From NCBI RefSeq assembly GCF_029525575.1, contig NZ_JAPDIA010000001.1, forward strand, positions 372,001 through 436,000: a DNA stretch of 64,000 nucleotides, written 5' to 3'. Made by a program: the position numbers and the translations under genes. Source of the DNA: Cohnella rhizosphaerae (lineage in GTDB: Bacteria; Bacillota; Bacilli; Paenibacillales; Paenibacillaceae). The notes under the pieces were generated by a model, which saw only the letters and a program-made list of their open reading frames with translations, had not been told where the DNA came from and ran no database searches. How positions within the stretch are numbered: the stretch's first letter is position 1; each line of letters begins with the position of its first letter. Below, piece by piece: positions 28,295 to 38,484 of this stretch.

Positions 28295-29534
28295 CTACAT
28301 TTGCTTGCCCTGCACTTCTTCCAGCCGAAGCACGCGCGTGTGCTCCGTATGGCTCCACTGCTTGTTGTTCTGAGTGAAGAACGCCCAGAACGTCACCGGC
28401 CACCAGGAGAAGAAGAAGATCGGGAACGTGATGAGCCTGAAGTACAGCTTCCAGCTGACCTTCTCGAGCAGCATCGACAGCGGCAGCTGCGCGTAGATGT
28501 ACAGCGAGATCGGCACCGCGATCCACACCGGCGCGACCGAGTAGATCGAGTCGAAGTGCGGCGCGCCGGGCAGCAGCAGATCAAACCAGAGCGTAAACGT
28601 GAGCAGGAAGCCCATCAAAAAAATTGTACGCGTTAAAAATATAAATGGCGGCGTCGATCTTCACCCAGCTCCGCTCGCGGATGCCTTGCCAGAGCGTGGG
28701 CAGCATGTAGCGGCGCGTGATGTCGAAGTGCCCCTGCATCCAGCGCAGGCGCTGACGTGAGGAAGCGCGGAACGTGATCGGCTTCTCGTCGTAGACGCGG
28801 GCGTCGAAGTTGAACTTCGGCTTGATGCCGCGCTGAATGCAGCGCACGGTGAACTCCAGGTCCTCGACGAGACTCGTCGCGCCCCAGCCCATTTCCTTGA
28901 GCAGCTTGGTCTCGAACGTCATGCCCGTGCCGCCCAGGAAATTCGACAGCCCCAGATTGTAGCGCGGCAGCTGCCACAGACGGTTGCAGAACCAGTAATT
29001 GATGCCGTTGGCCGCGCTGACCCAGCTGTCGTGCGGGTTTTTGGTATCCAGGTAGCCTTGGATGACGCGGTGCCCGTTGCACAGATCCTCGTTCATGTAC
29101 TGCAGGAAGTCGGTGGCGACCAGGTTGTCGGCATCGAACATGACGACGGCGTCGTACTGGCGGGGCCGCTTCCACAGCTCCTTGAGCATCCATTCGATCG
29201 CGAAGCCCTTGCCCCGCTGCGCGGGATTGTTGCGCTCGCAGGCATAGACGCCTTCGTAGCCGCGGACGATCTTGGCCGTGCCGTCCGTGCAGTTGTCGCA
29301 GATGACGAATATGTCGAACAGTTCGCGCGGGTATTTCATTTTCAGCAAGTTCTCGATTAAAGCGCCGACGACGGCTTCTTCGTTGTGAGCGGCCACAAGA
29401 AGGGCGAACGACTTGGTCGGCTTGTGCGTGATGGTCTCCTTCTTGCGGTACCAGCCGAAGAAGGACAAGATCACTTGATAGGCTCCGATCAGGAAAAAGA
29501 ACACCTGAACGATGAGCAGCAGGTTGTTTAACAT
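28295..29534 (-). CDS. Membrane-bound family 2 glycosyltransferase (frameshift)
   Basis: Restored length about 412 residues. An N-terminal membrane helix (LLLIVQVFFFLIGAYQVIL), then a GT-A domain with AAHNEE, FVICDNCTDGT, the metal-binding FDADN, the catalytic-base region SLVEDLEF and the RQRLRW motif, as in processive beta-glycan synthases. Several C-terminal helices follow. Seven A's at 28617-28623 break the frame; one fewer joins NAYNFLMGFLLTF. The ATG at 29534 follows AGGGGG. It probably makes or exports a surface glycan; the sugar is unknown. Confidence 0.88.
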
Positions 29535-29620
29535 ATGCGGTATTACCCCCTGGACCCCTATTTTTCATCATTTCTCTTTTTTGTGCAATCAAGCTCGAAG
29601 AGTCCGAAAGCATACGCTTG

Positions 29621-29649
29621 ATTGTCTTACCTTCGGTTCGCTTTGTCAA
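29621..29649 (-). promoter_or_regulatory. SigA-type promoter of the glycosyltransferase gene
   Basis: Minus strand TTGACA (29649-29644), 17-bp spacer, GACAAT (29626-29621), 87 bases before the start codon. Confidence 0.65.
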
Positions 29650-30115
29650 AACCGCCAGGCTGCCGTATCCGGCGCTATGGGACCGGATACGCGGATTAAA
29701 CCGCGATCAACGTTGCCGCGTTCCCGAATTCTTCCTCATATCCTCCCCTTGCGCCCGGTTACTCCGTTTAAGCGACTGCAGTCTCATCCGGCTCCCGATT
29801 CGACGGCGTCCGCGCCATACGGGCCTGGTTGCATTTTCCGGCTGCGCGCAAATATCTCCATAGAAGTGTACCCATACGTCCGGTCATGTTAAACGGCCCG
29901 ATCCTTCTCGATACGATGCGATTCTTTATTCGCCCTTCGGCATCCCTCCTTGAATCCGAATTCGCCGTTACGGCCGTTCATTGACGTTATTCGCAAAGCC
30001 GCGGGAGATCGTCCCTTTGTATAAGACGGCAGTCAAGCCGCCCGGGTTTCCGGTTAATCGGCACTATTTTTGCGGCCGCGCCCGACGGCACGACAGACCG
30101 TCTTACGCCGGTCAG
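29650..30115. other. Intergenic stretch without a supported gene
   Basis: About 465 bp between divergent promoters. Open frames here are short, lack ribosome sites and have no recognisable protein sequence. I see no terminator, riboswitch or repeat. Confidence 0.6.
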
Positions 30116-30145
30116 TTGGAAAGGCTGTCCAAATTAGAATATAAT
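30116..30145 (+). promoter_or_regulatory. Promoter of the chemoreceptor gene
   Basis: TTGGAA (30116-30121), 18-bp spacer, TATAAT (30140-30145), about 57 bases before the ATG. Confidence 0.65.
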
Positions 30146-30201
30146 GTCGATAGAAGAGGACAGAAGTCCTAGATTTATGGTCATTAGGGGGGAGAAAAAG
30201 G

Positions 30202-31953
30202 ATGAAATTTGTTCTTTCGTGGCGGAAATCGATCCGTCTTAAGCTTATTCCTTTGTTTTTGCTGACACTGATTATTCCCGTATCCGCGCTCGGCGTCGTC
30301 AGCTATCGCATCTACGATGACGAGTCGGGCCGGCTGATCGAGAAAAACCTGAAAAACCTCGTGAACATGGCCGCGAGCATCACCGAAGGCTTCGAGAACG
30401 AGGCGGCCGGCGGCCGCATGGACGAAGCCGAGGCGCAAGAATACGTCAAGGAGCAGCTCATCGGCGCCAAATCGGGCGACACGCGCGCGATCACGAAGGC
30501 TTTCGATCTGGGCGAAAACGGCTACTTTTTTATTTTGAACGAAAAAGGCGACCTGCTCGGCCATCCGCTGCTAGAGGGACAGAACATCATCGACAAAAAA
30601 ACGAGCTCCGGCTTCTATTACATCCAAGACATGATCGCCAAAAGCAAGCAGGGAGGCGGCTTTACCCTGTACGACTGGCCGCTGCCCAATTCGGAGAAGG
30701 AAGCCCAGAAAATTACATACGCCCTTCAGGTGCCCGGCGAATGGGGCTGGATCGTCGCGGCCGGCTCCTATATGAAAGATTACAACGCCGGCGAAGGCCA
30801 TATTCTGAATGCCATCTGGATCACCGTCGCGGTTTGCTGGCTCTTGTTCGCTCCTTTCCTTTTCCTGCTGATCCGTTCGATCGTAACGCCCATCAAGCGG
30901 ATCACTTCCGAAGCGGCACGCATGGCGGACGGCGATCTGAGCCGTCTCGACCTCGCCGTCCGCAACCGCGACGAGATCGGCGAACTGGCACGCTCCTTCG
31001 TTCGGATGCACGACAATCTTCGGGACATCGTCGGCGCGCTGCTCGCGAATGCCGACCGGCTGAACGCCGCGTCGAACAACATGAGCCTCGCCGTCTCCGA
31101 AACGACCCAGGCCGGCAAGCAGGTGGCGCTGGCTGCCCAGGAGATCGCCTCGGGCAACGAGACCCAGGCGCGCGCGGCCGCCGAGAGCTCGCAATCGATG
31201 GAGGAAATGACGCAGGGCATCCAGCGTATCGCGGATACGTCGTCCGAAGCGTTCGATTCGTCCGAGACGACCCTGTTCGAAGCGGCCGAAGGCAACCGGC
31301 TGCTGCGGTCGACCGACGGCAAGATGGGCACGATCAGCGAGACGACCGAACGGCTCTCCGGCATTCTGGCCCGTCTGACGGAGCGTTCCTCGCAGATCGG
31401 CGGCGTCGCCGAAGCGATCGCGGAGCTGGCGAGCCAGACGAACCTGCTCGCGCTTAACGCCTCGATCGAAGCGGCGCGCGCGGGCGAGGAAGGCAAAGGC
31501 TTCGCCGTCGTCGCCGCCGAAGTGAAGAAGCTGGCGCAGCGCTCCAGCGACTCCGCAGGCGAGGTCGCCGAGCTCATCCGGACGGTCCGATCGGATGTGA
31601 CCGAGGCCGGAGCGACGATGGAATTGAATCAAACGGCGGTCGAGGCGGGCGTGCAGGCGCTCAAGCTGACGGGCGAATCGTTCGCCGCCATCGTCAAGGC
31701 CACGCAGAGCGTTGCGACCCAGATCCAGGAGTCTTCCTCCTCCGCGCAGCAAATGGCGGCAAGCTCCGAGGAGATGGCCGCGTCGATGCAGGAGATGGAC
31801 CGCATTTCGAGTCACGCCAACGAGCTCGCGCAGACGATCTCGGCGGCCTCCGAAGAGCAGTTGGCGGAGATGGAGGCGCTGAGCGCTTCCGCCGATTCGC
31901 TGCGCGACCTGGCGTCGGATCTGCAGCGGATGGCGCACAAGTTTAAGCTATAA
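30202..31953 (+). CDS. Methyl-accepting chemotaxis protein with single-Cache sensor
   Basis: 583 residues. Membrane helix 1 ([20 protein letters not shown]), an extracellular single-Cache domain of about 160 residues ([20 protein letters not shown] ... [12 protein letters not shown]), helix 2 ([20 protein letters not shown]), a HAMP domain, then the coiled-coil signalling domain with tip [20 protein letters not shown]. It reports ligand to CheA/CheW. The Cache type often senses small organic acids, but the ligand is unknown. Runs of six and seven identical bases in this gene are in frame, unlike many others in the window. A terminator follows 90 bp later. Confidence 0.93.
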   Translation: MKFVLSWRKSIRLKLIPLFLLTLIIPVSALGVVSYRIYDDESGRLIEKNLKNLVNMAASITEGFENEAAGGRMDEAEAQEYVKEQLIGAKSGDTRAITKAFDLGENGYFFILNEKGDLLGHPLLEGQNIIDKKTSSGFYYIQDMIAKSKQGGGFTLYDWPLPNSEKEAQKITYALQVPGEWGWIVAAGSYMKDYNAGEGHILNAIWITVAVCWLLFAPFLFLLIRSIVTPIKRITSEAARMADGDLSRLDLAVRNRDEIGELARSFVRMHDNLRDIVGALLANADRLNAASNNMSLAVSETTQAGKQVALAAQEIASGNETQARAAAESSQSMEEMTQGIQRIADTSSEAFDSSETTLFEAAEGNRLLRSTDGKMGTISETTERLSGILARLTERSSQIGGVAEAIAELASQTNLLALNASIEAARAGEEGKGFAVVAAEVKKLAQRSSDSAGEVAELIRTVRSDVTEAGATMELNQTAVEAGVQALKLTGESFAAIVKATQSVATQIQESSSSAQQMAASSEEMAASMQEMDRISSHANELAQTISAASEEQLAEMEALSASADSLRDLASDLQRMAHKFKL

Positions 31954-32043
31954 ATGCAAGAAATTACGTCCCCTGTGTCCGAGAGCCCCCCTGTCTGGCT
32001 TAGCAAGGTTAGCAAGCGAAGCCGCGTTCTGATCCGTTCAAAA

Positions 32044-32095
32044 AAAGGGATGTCCCCTTGGTCCGTATACATGGACCGCCAGGGACATCCCTTTT
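32044..32095. terminator. Bidirectional terminator between the chemoreceptor and trmB
   Basis: Long stem AAAGGGATGTCCC ... GGGACATCCCTTT with an inner GGTCC/GGACC stem, flanked by A's on one side and T's on the other. The remaining 200 bp up to trmB hold nothing I can name. Confidence 0.85.
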
Positions 32096-32306
32096 TCGTC
32101 GACAGCTGCCTAGTACACGCATGCTTAAATCATCGATCTATTAAATAAGAAGTTTGGGTATGAAGCACCTGCTGGACCGGTTTGAGAAGCTGTAGAGTAA
32201 CTTTTTGCCCCTACAGCGCCATTTAGACCGGTTCGCGAGGCCGAAGAGCCTGTTTGAGGTGAAAATTCTGCACTTTTAATCGATTGATGATTTACGCCGT
32301 GCTGTA

Positions 32307-33119
32307 CTAGTCCGCCCGTTCTTCTTCCGCTTCCCGCTCCTCGTCCGCATCGCCGGCGACGGCGAGCCCGGCCTTGCGGCGCGCGAGCGCCTCTTCCGCG
32401 CGTCGCTCCTGGTCGGCATGCTCGGCGTCCAATCGCTCGCGGTGCTCGGCGAGCGCGCGCGCGCCGATGACGGCCTCGAGCCGATAGATCGGTTGGCCCA
32501 GGCCGACGAACTTCGTCTCGTACTCGGTCATGACGAGATCCTCGCGCAGCTCGTCCCGGTGCAGATGAAGCGAGACGTTCCGCAGTTGCAGGCCCGTGTC
32601 CGCGAAGCTGTTCAACGAGAATTCGAACAGGCTAAGCGAGTCGGTCTTGAAATGAATCTCGCCGATGTCCGACAGCAGCCGCTTGTACCTCATCAGGAAC
32701 AGCGGGTGCGTGAGCCGGCGTTTGCCGTGTTTGCTCTTGGGCCACGGATCGCTGAAGTTCAGATAGATCCGCGTCAGCTCCCCCGGCTCGAACATGTCTT
32801 CGAGAAACTCCGCGTTACCGCGGACCAGCGCCAGATTGGGCACGCGCTCCTCGCCCTTTTCCCGCCATACGGCCCGCGCCTTCTCGCTGCCCCGCTGCAG
32901 CAGCTCGTCGAACATATCCATCCCGATATAGTTGATCTCCGGATTCCTCGCGCTCATCTGCGTGATGAACCGGCCTTTGCCCATGCCGATCTCGATCATG
33001 ATCGGACGGTCGTTGCCGAAAAACGCGCGCCACCGCCCCTTGAGCTTCTGCGGCTCCAGCACCACCAGATCGGCCTGCGCCTCGAGTCCTTGCTTAAATT
33101 TCCTGCCGCGCAATCGCAT
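32307..33119 (-). CDS. trmB: tRNA (guanine-N7)-methyltransferase
   Basis: 270 residues from the ATG at 33119, which follows GGGAGG; an upstream GTG extension to 33164 has no site. Makes m7G46 in the tRNA variable loop using SAM. The SAM loop is MIEIGMGKGRFI; YIGMDMF and the TrmB motif NFSDPWPKSKHGKRRLTHP are present. The last 50 residues form an acidic/basic tail (EEREAEEERAD) longer than in most homologues. Confidence 0.93.
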   Translation of the reverse strand: MRLRGRKFKQGLEAQADLVVLEPQKLKGRWRAFFGNDRPIMIEIGMGKGRFITQMSARNPEINYIGMDMFDELLQRGSEKARAVWREKGEERVPNLALVRGNAEFLEDMFEPGELTRIYLNFSDPWPKSKHGKRRLTHPLFLMRYKRLLSDIGEIHFKTDSLSLFEFSLNSFADTGLQLRNVSLHLHRDELREDLVMTEYETKFVGLGQPIYRLEAVIGARALAEHRERLDAEHADQERRAEEALARRKAGLAVAGDADEEREAEEERAD

Positions 33120-33206
33120 GTAGATCCTCCCGTATCGCCGATAATAGAACCTTGCCGCATTCATTGTGCAGGCTTCGGCCTTCTTTGTAAAGCGGCGGCC
33201 GGACCG

Positions 33207-34037
33207 CTACTCCGCCGCATCCGCCAGCTCCCGCCTGATTTGATTCACGTTTTCTTCATGGCATTTGCGCTGGTTACGCGGAAAAGGCGCATCGGCGACC
33301 AGTCGGGCCAAGCCCTCCTCGTCTCCCGCGGCGACCAGTCGCCGGAGCTCCCGAATGTAGCGCAGATCCGCGTCGCGCCGCGCTCTCATATGCGCAAGAC
33401 CGGTCGAAGGTGAGCCGTGCCCCGGCACGAACAGCTTGATGTCGTGGCGAAGCGCGATCGTATCGAATTTGCGCAGCGTCTGCTCGTAGCTGATGCTGTC
33501 TTCATAAATGAACGGGAACTCCGCATCGGACAAATAATCGCCCAAGATCAAAATGCCGTGCGGCTCCACGACCGTCATCATGCCGTCGGCGTTGTGTCCC
33601 GGCGCCTGGTAACAGACGAGCCTCGCGCCGCCGAGCTGCAGCGCCGCGCCGTCGCCGTCCATCGGGTGGTCCACGACGGGATACGCGATCCCGTAATTTC
33701 TTTTCAAATAATACTGGTCGTCGAAATCCCGGATCTGATCCAGGTTCCGCTCCCGCTCGGCATCGGGACTGCGGGCGAAGCTGCCGCTCGCGACGACGGC
33801 GGCGCCGGGGAATGCGCCCCAACCGATAATATGGTCGTAGTCCGAATGCGTGAACAGCAGCACGACCTGCCGATCGCCCCGTACCTGCTCGACGTGCGCG
33901 CGGATCTCCTCGACCTCCCGCGGCAGCCAGCAAGGATCCGCCACGACGACGTGCTTGTCCGTCACGACGACGGTCGAGGTCGTGCGGTACAGATCGCTCT
34001 CGAATACGGCTACCGCGCCGTCCGCTATCCTCAGCAT
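33207..34037 (-). CDS. MBL-fold metallo-hydrolase
   Basis: 276 residues. The metal-binding motif is THSDYDHIIGW, followed by PGHNADGM, LGDYLSD and a final PGHGSP, as in the glyoxalase-II/lactonase-like superfamily. No signal peptide. The last 35 residues (RNQRKCHEENVNQI) fall outside the fold. It is alone on its strand between trmB and a small gene. The substrate is not predictable. Confidence 0.85.
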   Translation of the reverse strand: MLRIADGAVAVFESDLYRTTSTVVVTDKHVVVADPCWLPREVEEIRAHVEQVRGDRQVVLLFTHSDYDHIIGWGAFPGAAVVASGSFARSPDAERERNLDQIRDFDDQYYLKRNYGIAYPVVDHPMDGDGAALQLGGARLVCYQAPGHNADGMMTVVEPHGILILGDYLSDAEFPFIYEDSISYEQTLRKFDTIALRHDIKLFVPGHGSPSTGLAHMRARRDADLRYIRELRRLVAAGDEEGLARLVADAPFPRNQRKCHEENVNQIRRELADAAE

Positions 34038-34140
34038 CCTTCGTCCTCCTTAGACCTGCCTGCTTCAGTATAAGTCAAGCGGCGCCAATCGAAAAGAACG
34101 CGCAGCGGCCGGCCTCCGTTTAACGGGAGCGTTGAACGTA

Positions 34141-34176
34141 AATAAGACCGCCTCCCCGGATCGGGACAAGCGGCCT
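34141..34176 (-). terminator. Terminator of the small gene at 34195
   Basis: Minus strand GGCCGC-TTGTCCCG / CGGGGAG-GCGGTC followed by TTATTT. Confidence 0.65.
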
Positions 34177-34194
34177 ATAAAAGTCTGCTTCGGA

Positions 34195-34383
34195 TTAATT
34201 CAGCGGACGGTTCTCTTCGATATGGTAATGAACTTCGATCGCTTCCTGCAGCTTCTTCTTCGCGGATGCGCCGACGAGATGGTTGTTGTTGAACTTGACG
34301 CCTGCCAGCGCCATCATTTCCTTGACCGTGAGTTCTACCTTCATCGTATCGTCGCCTTGGGGTATGCGTACGGAAGTGCTCAT
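34195..34383 (-). CDS. Small hypothetical protein
   Basis: 62 residues, MSTSVRIPQGDDTMKVELTV ... HYHIEENRPLN, soluble with mixed helix/strand and no known motif that I can name. The ATG at 34383 has a weak GAGTGA site; a GTG three codons earlier is also possible. It is followed by a terminator, supporting a real transcript. Function unknown. Confidence 0.6.
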   Translation of the reverse strand: MSTSVRIPQGDDTMKVELTVKEMMALAGVKFNNNHLVGASAKKKLQEAIEVHYHIEENRPLN

Positions 34384-34651
34384 GAACTTCACTCGCTTTC
34401 TAAATTTATGATGGGGTAAAACCTAGCATATCCGCACCTTTACGACTGTATCCGACAGACGTCTAATTTGTATTGATGTCAGATTCGATCATTGATCTGA
34501 CGCACTTTTAATATAACAGATCATGTTAGGTTTAGCAAGGAGACGATCGCCTTGAAGGCGCCTTTTTTCAAGAAAACTTCTTTATCGGAAATGCGCGGGG
34601 ATGTAAAATGAATCGATGAAAATGGAATGGCGGGGCATTTTCAGCTACAAT

Positions 34652-34695
34652 AGAAGAAGTTTAAGCACGCGACAGAAGAAGTTTAAGCACGCGAC
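34652..34695. repeat. 22-bp direct tandem duplication
   Basis: AGAAGAAGTTTAAGCACGCG plus AC occurs twice back to back (34652-34673 and 34674-34695), 34 bp before the ytqA start. The surrounding 34384-34728 stretch is AT-rich and otherwise holds nothing I can identify. Confidence 0.8.
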
Positions 34696-34728
34696 TAAAG
34701 ACAAGCGCACAAGGAGCGGCGGACGAAT

Positions 34729-35697
34729 ATGCCGATCATTGAAAATACAGCAGGCGATGCCGTTCGGCCTGCGGAGTGGAGCGGCAAGCGATTCCATACG
34801 TGGAATCACGAAATGAGGCGCCAGTTCGGCGCCAAGGTGTTCAAGGTTATGCTGGACGCGGGCTTCACCTGCCCGAACCGGGACGGCTCGATCGCGGCCG
34901 GCGGCTGCACGTTCTGCAGCGCGCGCGGCTCCGGCGACTTCGCGGGCAGCCGCCGGCAGGATCTCGTCACCCAGTTCAATACGATCCGGGACCGTCAGCA
35001 TCTCAAGTGGCCGGAGGCCAAGTACATCGGGTATTTCCAGGCCTATACGAATACGTACGCCCCGCTGGCTACGCTGAAGGAGTACTACGAAGTCATTCTG
35101 GAGCAGCCGGGTCTGGTCGGCCTCTCCATCGCCACTCGGCCGGACTGTCTTCCGGACGACGTCGTCGACTATCTGGCGGAGCTGAACGAACGCACATACC
35201 TTTGGATCGAGATGGGCTTGCAGACGGTGCACGAGAGCACCTCGACGCTGATCAACCGCGCGCACGACACCGCGTGTTACGTGGACGCCGTCGAACGCCT
35301 TCGGGCGCGCGGCATCCGGGTATGCACGCACATCATTTACGGCCTCCCGGGCGAGGACGAGGCGATGATGATGGAGACGCTGCGGCAGACGGCGGATATG
35401 AACGTGCAGGGCATCAAGATCCATCTCCTTCATCTCATGCGCAAGACGCCGATGGTGCGGCAGTGGCGCGACGGCTTGCTCCGGTTCCTCGACATGGACG
35501 AATACGTGAAGCTGATCGTCGATTCGCTGGAGCTGCTTCCGCCGGAGATGATCGTCCATCGCCTGACGGGCGACGCGCCGCGCGATCTGTTGATCGGGCC
35601 GATGTGGAGCCTGAACAAATGGGAAGTGCTGAACGCCATCGACGCGGAGCTGGTGCGGCGCGGCAGCTGGCAGGGTAAGCACTGGAAGGGAAGCTGA
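34729..35697 (+). CDS. ytqA: Radical SAM protein, YtqA/MnmL family
   Basis: 322 residues. The radical-SAM cluster cysteines are C48, C60 and C63 (TCPNRDGSIAAGGCTFC), the wide CxnCxxC spacing that marks the TIGR01212/YtqA group. In Bacillus subtilis YtqA (MnmL) works with the methyltransferase YtqB (MnmM) in finishing mnm5(s2)U at the tRNA wobble position. Here ytqB starts 4 bp downstream, supporting the same role. AAGGAG precedes the ATG. Confidence 0.92.
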   Translation: MPIIENTAGDAVRPAEWSGKRFHTWNHEMRRQFGAKVFKVMLDAGFTCPNRDGSIAAGGCTFCSARGSGDFAGSRRQDLVTQFNTIRDRQHLKWPEAKYIGYFQAYTNTYAPLATLKEYYEVILEQPGLVGLSIATRPDCLPDDVVDYLAELNERTYLWIEMGLQTVHESTSTLINRAHDTACYVDAVERLRARGIRVCTHIIYGLPGEDEAMMMETLRQTADMNVQGIKIHLLHLMRKTPMVRQWRDGLLRFLDMDEYVKLIVDSLELLPPEMIVHRLTGDAPRDLLIGPMWSLNKWEVLNAIDAELVRRGSWQGKHWKGS

Positions 35698-35701
35698 TCG
35701 C

Positions 35702-36313
35702 ATGGGCTTCCTATCGGTGCTGACGATGGCCCAGCGGCTGGCGGCCGAGCGCATCGCGCCGGGCGCGACGGTCGTCGACGCCACCGCCGGCGGCGGCGTG
35801 GACACGCTGTTCCTGGCCAGGACCGTCGGTCCCGGCGGACGCGTGTATGCCTTCGACGTGCAGGAGGCGGCGCTGGCGCGCACGAAGAAGCGGCTGCTTG
35901 AGGCGGCTGAAGCGGACGGCGGCGCGGCGCTGGCGCTCGGCGAGGTGACGCTGCTGCATGCCGGGCATGAGGAGATGGCGGCGCACGTGCCAGCCGAAGC
36001 GCACGGACGCGTCGGCGCGGTCATGTTCAACCTCGGCTACCTGCCGAGGGGAGCGGACGCGTCGGCCGTCGCGGGCCCGATCATCACGAAGCCGGACACG
36101 ACGCTGACCGCCCTGGACGCCGCCATTCGCCTGCTTGCGCCGGGCGGCATCGCGACGATCGCGGTCTATCCAGGCCACGAGGGCGGACAGGACGAGGCGA
36201 CGGCCGTCGGCGCCTGGATCGACGTTTTGCCCGACGAGGCCGTCCAGGCGCTGCTGTACCGCTTTCCGAAGCGGGCGGGATCGCCGTATTTGTACGCGCT
36301 GGAGAAAAAATAA
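35702..36313 (+). CDS. ytqB: Class I SAM methyltransferase, YtqB/MnmM family
   Basis: 203 residues. The SAM loop is VVDATAGGGVDTLFLA and the family motif is MFNLGYLPRGAD, followed by KPDTTLTALDAAI. The family methylates nm5U to mnm5U in tRNA anticodons. It is 4 bp behind ytqA, so the pair forms an operon. The start ATG has a weak GGAAG site; coupling to ytqA is likely. Confidence 0.92.
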   Translation: MGFLSVLTMAQRLAAERIAPGATVVDATAGGGVDTLFLARTVGPGGRVYAFDVQEAALARTKKRLLEAAEADGGAALALGEVTLLHAGHEEMAAHVPAEAHGRVGAVMFNLGYLPRGADASAVAGPIITKPDTTLTALDAAIRLLAPGGIATIAVYPGHEGGQDEATAVGAWIDVLPDEAVQALLYRFPKRAGSPYLYALEKK

Positions 36314-36327
36314 AGGAGGATTGTTGC

Positions 36328-36732
36328 ATGGCTGTCAGAAAAATCGAGCACGTCGGCATCATGACGAACGACCTGGAGCGATCGATCGCCTTTTACGCGC
36401 AGATCGTCGGACTCGTACATACGGACACGATACTTCACACGAACGGGATCATCCGGCTCGCGTTTCTGTCGTTTCCCGGCGCCGGCGAGACGGAACTAGA
36501 GCTCATCGAAGGGTACGACGGGACGCTCGCCCCCGAGGGTCGCGTGCACCACGTCGCCTTTAACGTCGACGACATCGAAGCCGAGTACTCGCGCGTCTCG
36601 CTGCTGGACGTCGACGGGCTCGACGCCGAGATTACGACGCTGCCGAACGGAAGCCGCTACTTCTTTTTCCGCGGTCCGGACGGCGAGTCGCTAGAATTTT
36701 TCCAATCGACCAGAGGAGGCAATCCAGCATGA
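36328..36732 (+). CDS. VOC (glyoxalase/bleomycin-resistance fold) protein
   Basis: 134 residues with both VOC half-modules: IEHVGIMTNDLERSIAFYAQ and VHHVAFNVDDIE, ending YFFFRGPDGESLEFFQ. Metal ligands His8, His78-type and a C-terminal Glu are in the expected places. AAAGGAGG precedes the start. It overlaps the start of manA by four bases (ATGA). The substrate is unknown; glyoxalase-like, dioxygenase or thiol-transferase roles are possible. Confidence 0.85.
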   Translation: MAVRKIEHVGIMTNDLERSIAFYAQIVGLVHTDTILHTNGIIRLAFLSFPGAGETELELIEGYDGTLAPEGRVHHVAFNVDDIEAEYSRVSLLDVDGLDAEITTLPNGSRYFFFRGPDGESLEFFQSTRGGNPA

Positions 36733-37707
36733 CCCAATCGACCAGACCTTACCCGCTTCACTTCAAGCCCGAGTTCAAGGAACGCGTTTGGGGCGGCCGC
36801 GCGCTCGAGCAGTTCGGCTTCGACGTCCCCCCCGGCCACATCGGCGAAGGCTGGATGATCGCCGACCATCCGAACGGCGTCTCGCACGTGCAGAACGGGG
36901 AACTGGCCGGACTCGGCCTCGACGAGATCCGCGAGCGCTTCGGCGCGCAGTGGTTCGGCGCGAAGGGGGGCCGTTGCGGGCCTCGGCCGTTTCCCGCTGC
37001 TCATCAAGCTGCTCGATTGCAACGACGACCTGTCCGTCCAGGTGCATCCGAACGATCACTACGCCGGCCTGCCCAAGGGCGAGCTCGGCAAGACCGAGAT
37101 GTGGTACGTCATCGACGCCGCTCCGGACGCCAAGATCATCTACGGCCTAAAGCCGGGCACGACGCGCGAAAAGCTCGCGGCCGCGATTGAAGAAGGCAAG
37201 ATCATGGATTCGCTGCAGGAAGTGTCCGTCAAGGCCGGCGACACGTTCTACATCCCCGCAGGCACGGTACATGCGCTCTGCGCGGGCGTCCTGGTCGCCG
37301 AGATCCAGCAAAATTCGGACACGACCTACCGCCTCTACGACTACGATCGTCCGGGTCTCGACGGCAAGCCGCGCGAGCTTCATATCGCGGATTCGCTGAA
37401 CGTGACCGACTACGAGGGCGCCGGCGCGAGCCGCATGTCCACGGCGGGCACGCCGGCCGGAGAGTGGCTTCGCCTCGCCTCCTCGCCGTATTTCGAGACC
37501 GACAAAGGCGTCGTGAAGGGCGACTGGGAGCTGGCGACGCCATCGGACAGCTTCGTCATCCTGATCGCGGTGCAGGGACAAGGCTCGATCGGCTGGGACG
37601 GCGGCAGCCTGGACATCAAAGCCGGCGATTGCCTCCTTCTGCCGGCTAACCTGGGCGCTTATCGTCTCGGCGGCGACATGACCGTGCTGCGGAGCCAGCT
37701 GCCTTAA
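36729..37707 (+). CDS. manA: Mannose-6-phosphate isomerase, class I (frameshift)
   Basis: Restored length about 325 residues. Interconverts mannose-6-P and fructose-6-P with zinc. Conserved parts: FKERVWGGRAL, GEGWMIADHPNG, the zinc site DLSVQVHPND, KTEMWYV and FYIPAGTVHALCAGVLVAE. Six G's at 36965-36970 break the frame; one fewer gives AKGAVAGLGRFPLLIKLLDC. It could feed mannose released from xanthan side chains into glycolysis, although it is 10 kb from that locus. AGGAGG precedes the ATG, which overlaps the VOC stop. Confidence 0.93.
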
Positions 37708-37820
37708 CTTGGGACGATGCGCTTGCAGCTTCGGGCAATTGGGGCTGCGGCGGCGCTTTAGTTTCATTGCCCGACCATTCCCGCGTCCCTTCGGCGGACG
37801 CGAAAGGATAGATCCATGGC

Positions 37821-38307
37821 ATGCTGAGACAAATGTTGATTTTGTCCGGGCTGGGTATCGCGATGTGGGCGCTCGGCACGCTGTTTTTTTATGCTGTTCG
37901 GCGATTGGGTGCTCGTCGCCGCCGAGGATCGCCAGTTCGGCGCTTCGCTGTTTCTGCTGGAGGCGCTGACCGCGCTCGTCATTCTGGGCGTGGCGCTCGT
38001 CGTGCGGCTCCGGCTGTTCAGGACGCCGGGCTCGGCTACCCGCTTCGGCTTCGTTGGCGCCTTGATCGGTCTTTTGCTCAATACCTTCGTCCTTCTCTAC
38101 AGAGACAAGGTCCTATACGATCTCGATCAAGGGCAGTACCACACGTTTACGGTATGGATGACGCTCGCCTACGCCCTCTTTCTTTTGCTGCCGGCGATCG
38201 CGGACCGGCTTATCCGCACCGGGTCCGCCGGTACCGCGCATGACGTGCGCGCGGACGAGGGACAGTATGCGGAAGACGACTCGGCCGCGTCGTACCGACC
38301 GGAGTAA
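37821..38307 (+). CDS. DUF5367-type four-helix membrane protein (frameshift)
   Basis: Restored length about 161 residues, with four hydrophobic helices (MLILSGLGIAMWALGTLFFM; LEALTALVILGVALVVRL; FGFVGALIGLLLNTFVLLY; VWMTLAYALFLLLPAIAD) and an acidic tail. Seven T's at 37884-37890 break the frame; one fewer joins GTLFFMLFGDWVLV. The start has an AAAGGAT site. Probably monocistronic, with a terminator at 38356. Function unknown. Confidence 0.75.
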
Positions 38308-38355
38308 CCGCATCGACTGCGCAAAGGTCGGTCGTCCATCTAGTGACAGCAAGAA

Positions 38356-38414
38356 GCGAACCCTGCATTTTCGAATCCGCCTCGCGGTCCGGAAATCGGG
38401 TTCGCCGTTTTTTT
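38356..38414 (+). terminator. Terminator after the DUF5367 gene
   Basis: GCGAACCC ... GGGTTCGC stem with a 34-base loop that can fold further, then CG and seven T's. Confidence 0.7.
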
Positions 38415-38484
38415 ATCATTCAGCGCCTTGATAGGATTCACGACTTGATGTGACTCAACGCTTAGTATGGCTTAATGACTTAGT

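Noticed and set aside
29512-29892. Plus-strand frame in the gap before the chemoreceptor gene
   Set aside because: No ribosome site or recognisable sequence; starts inside the glycosyltransferase gene on the other strand.
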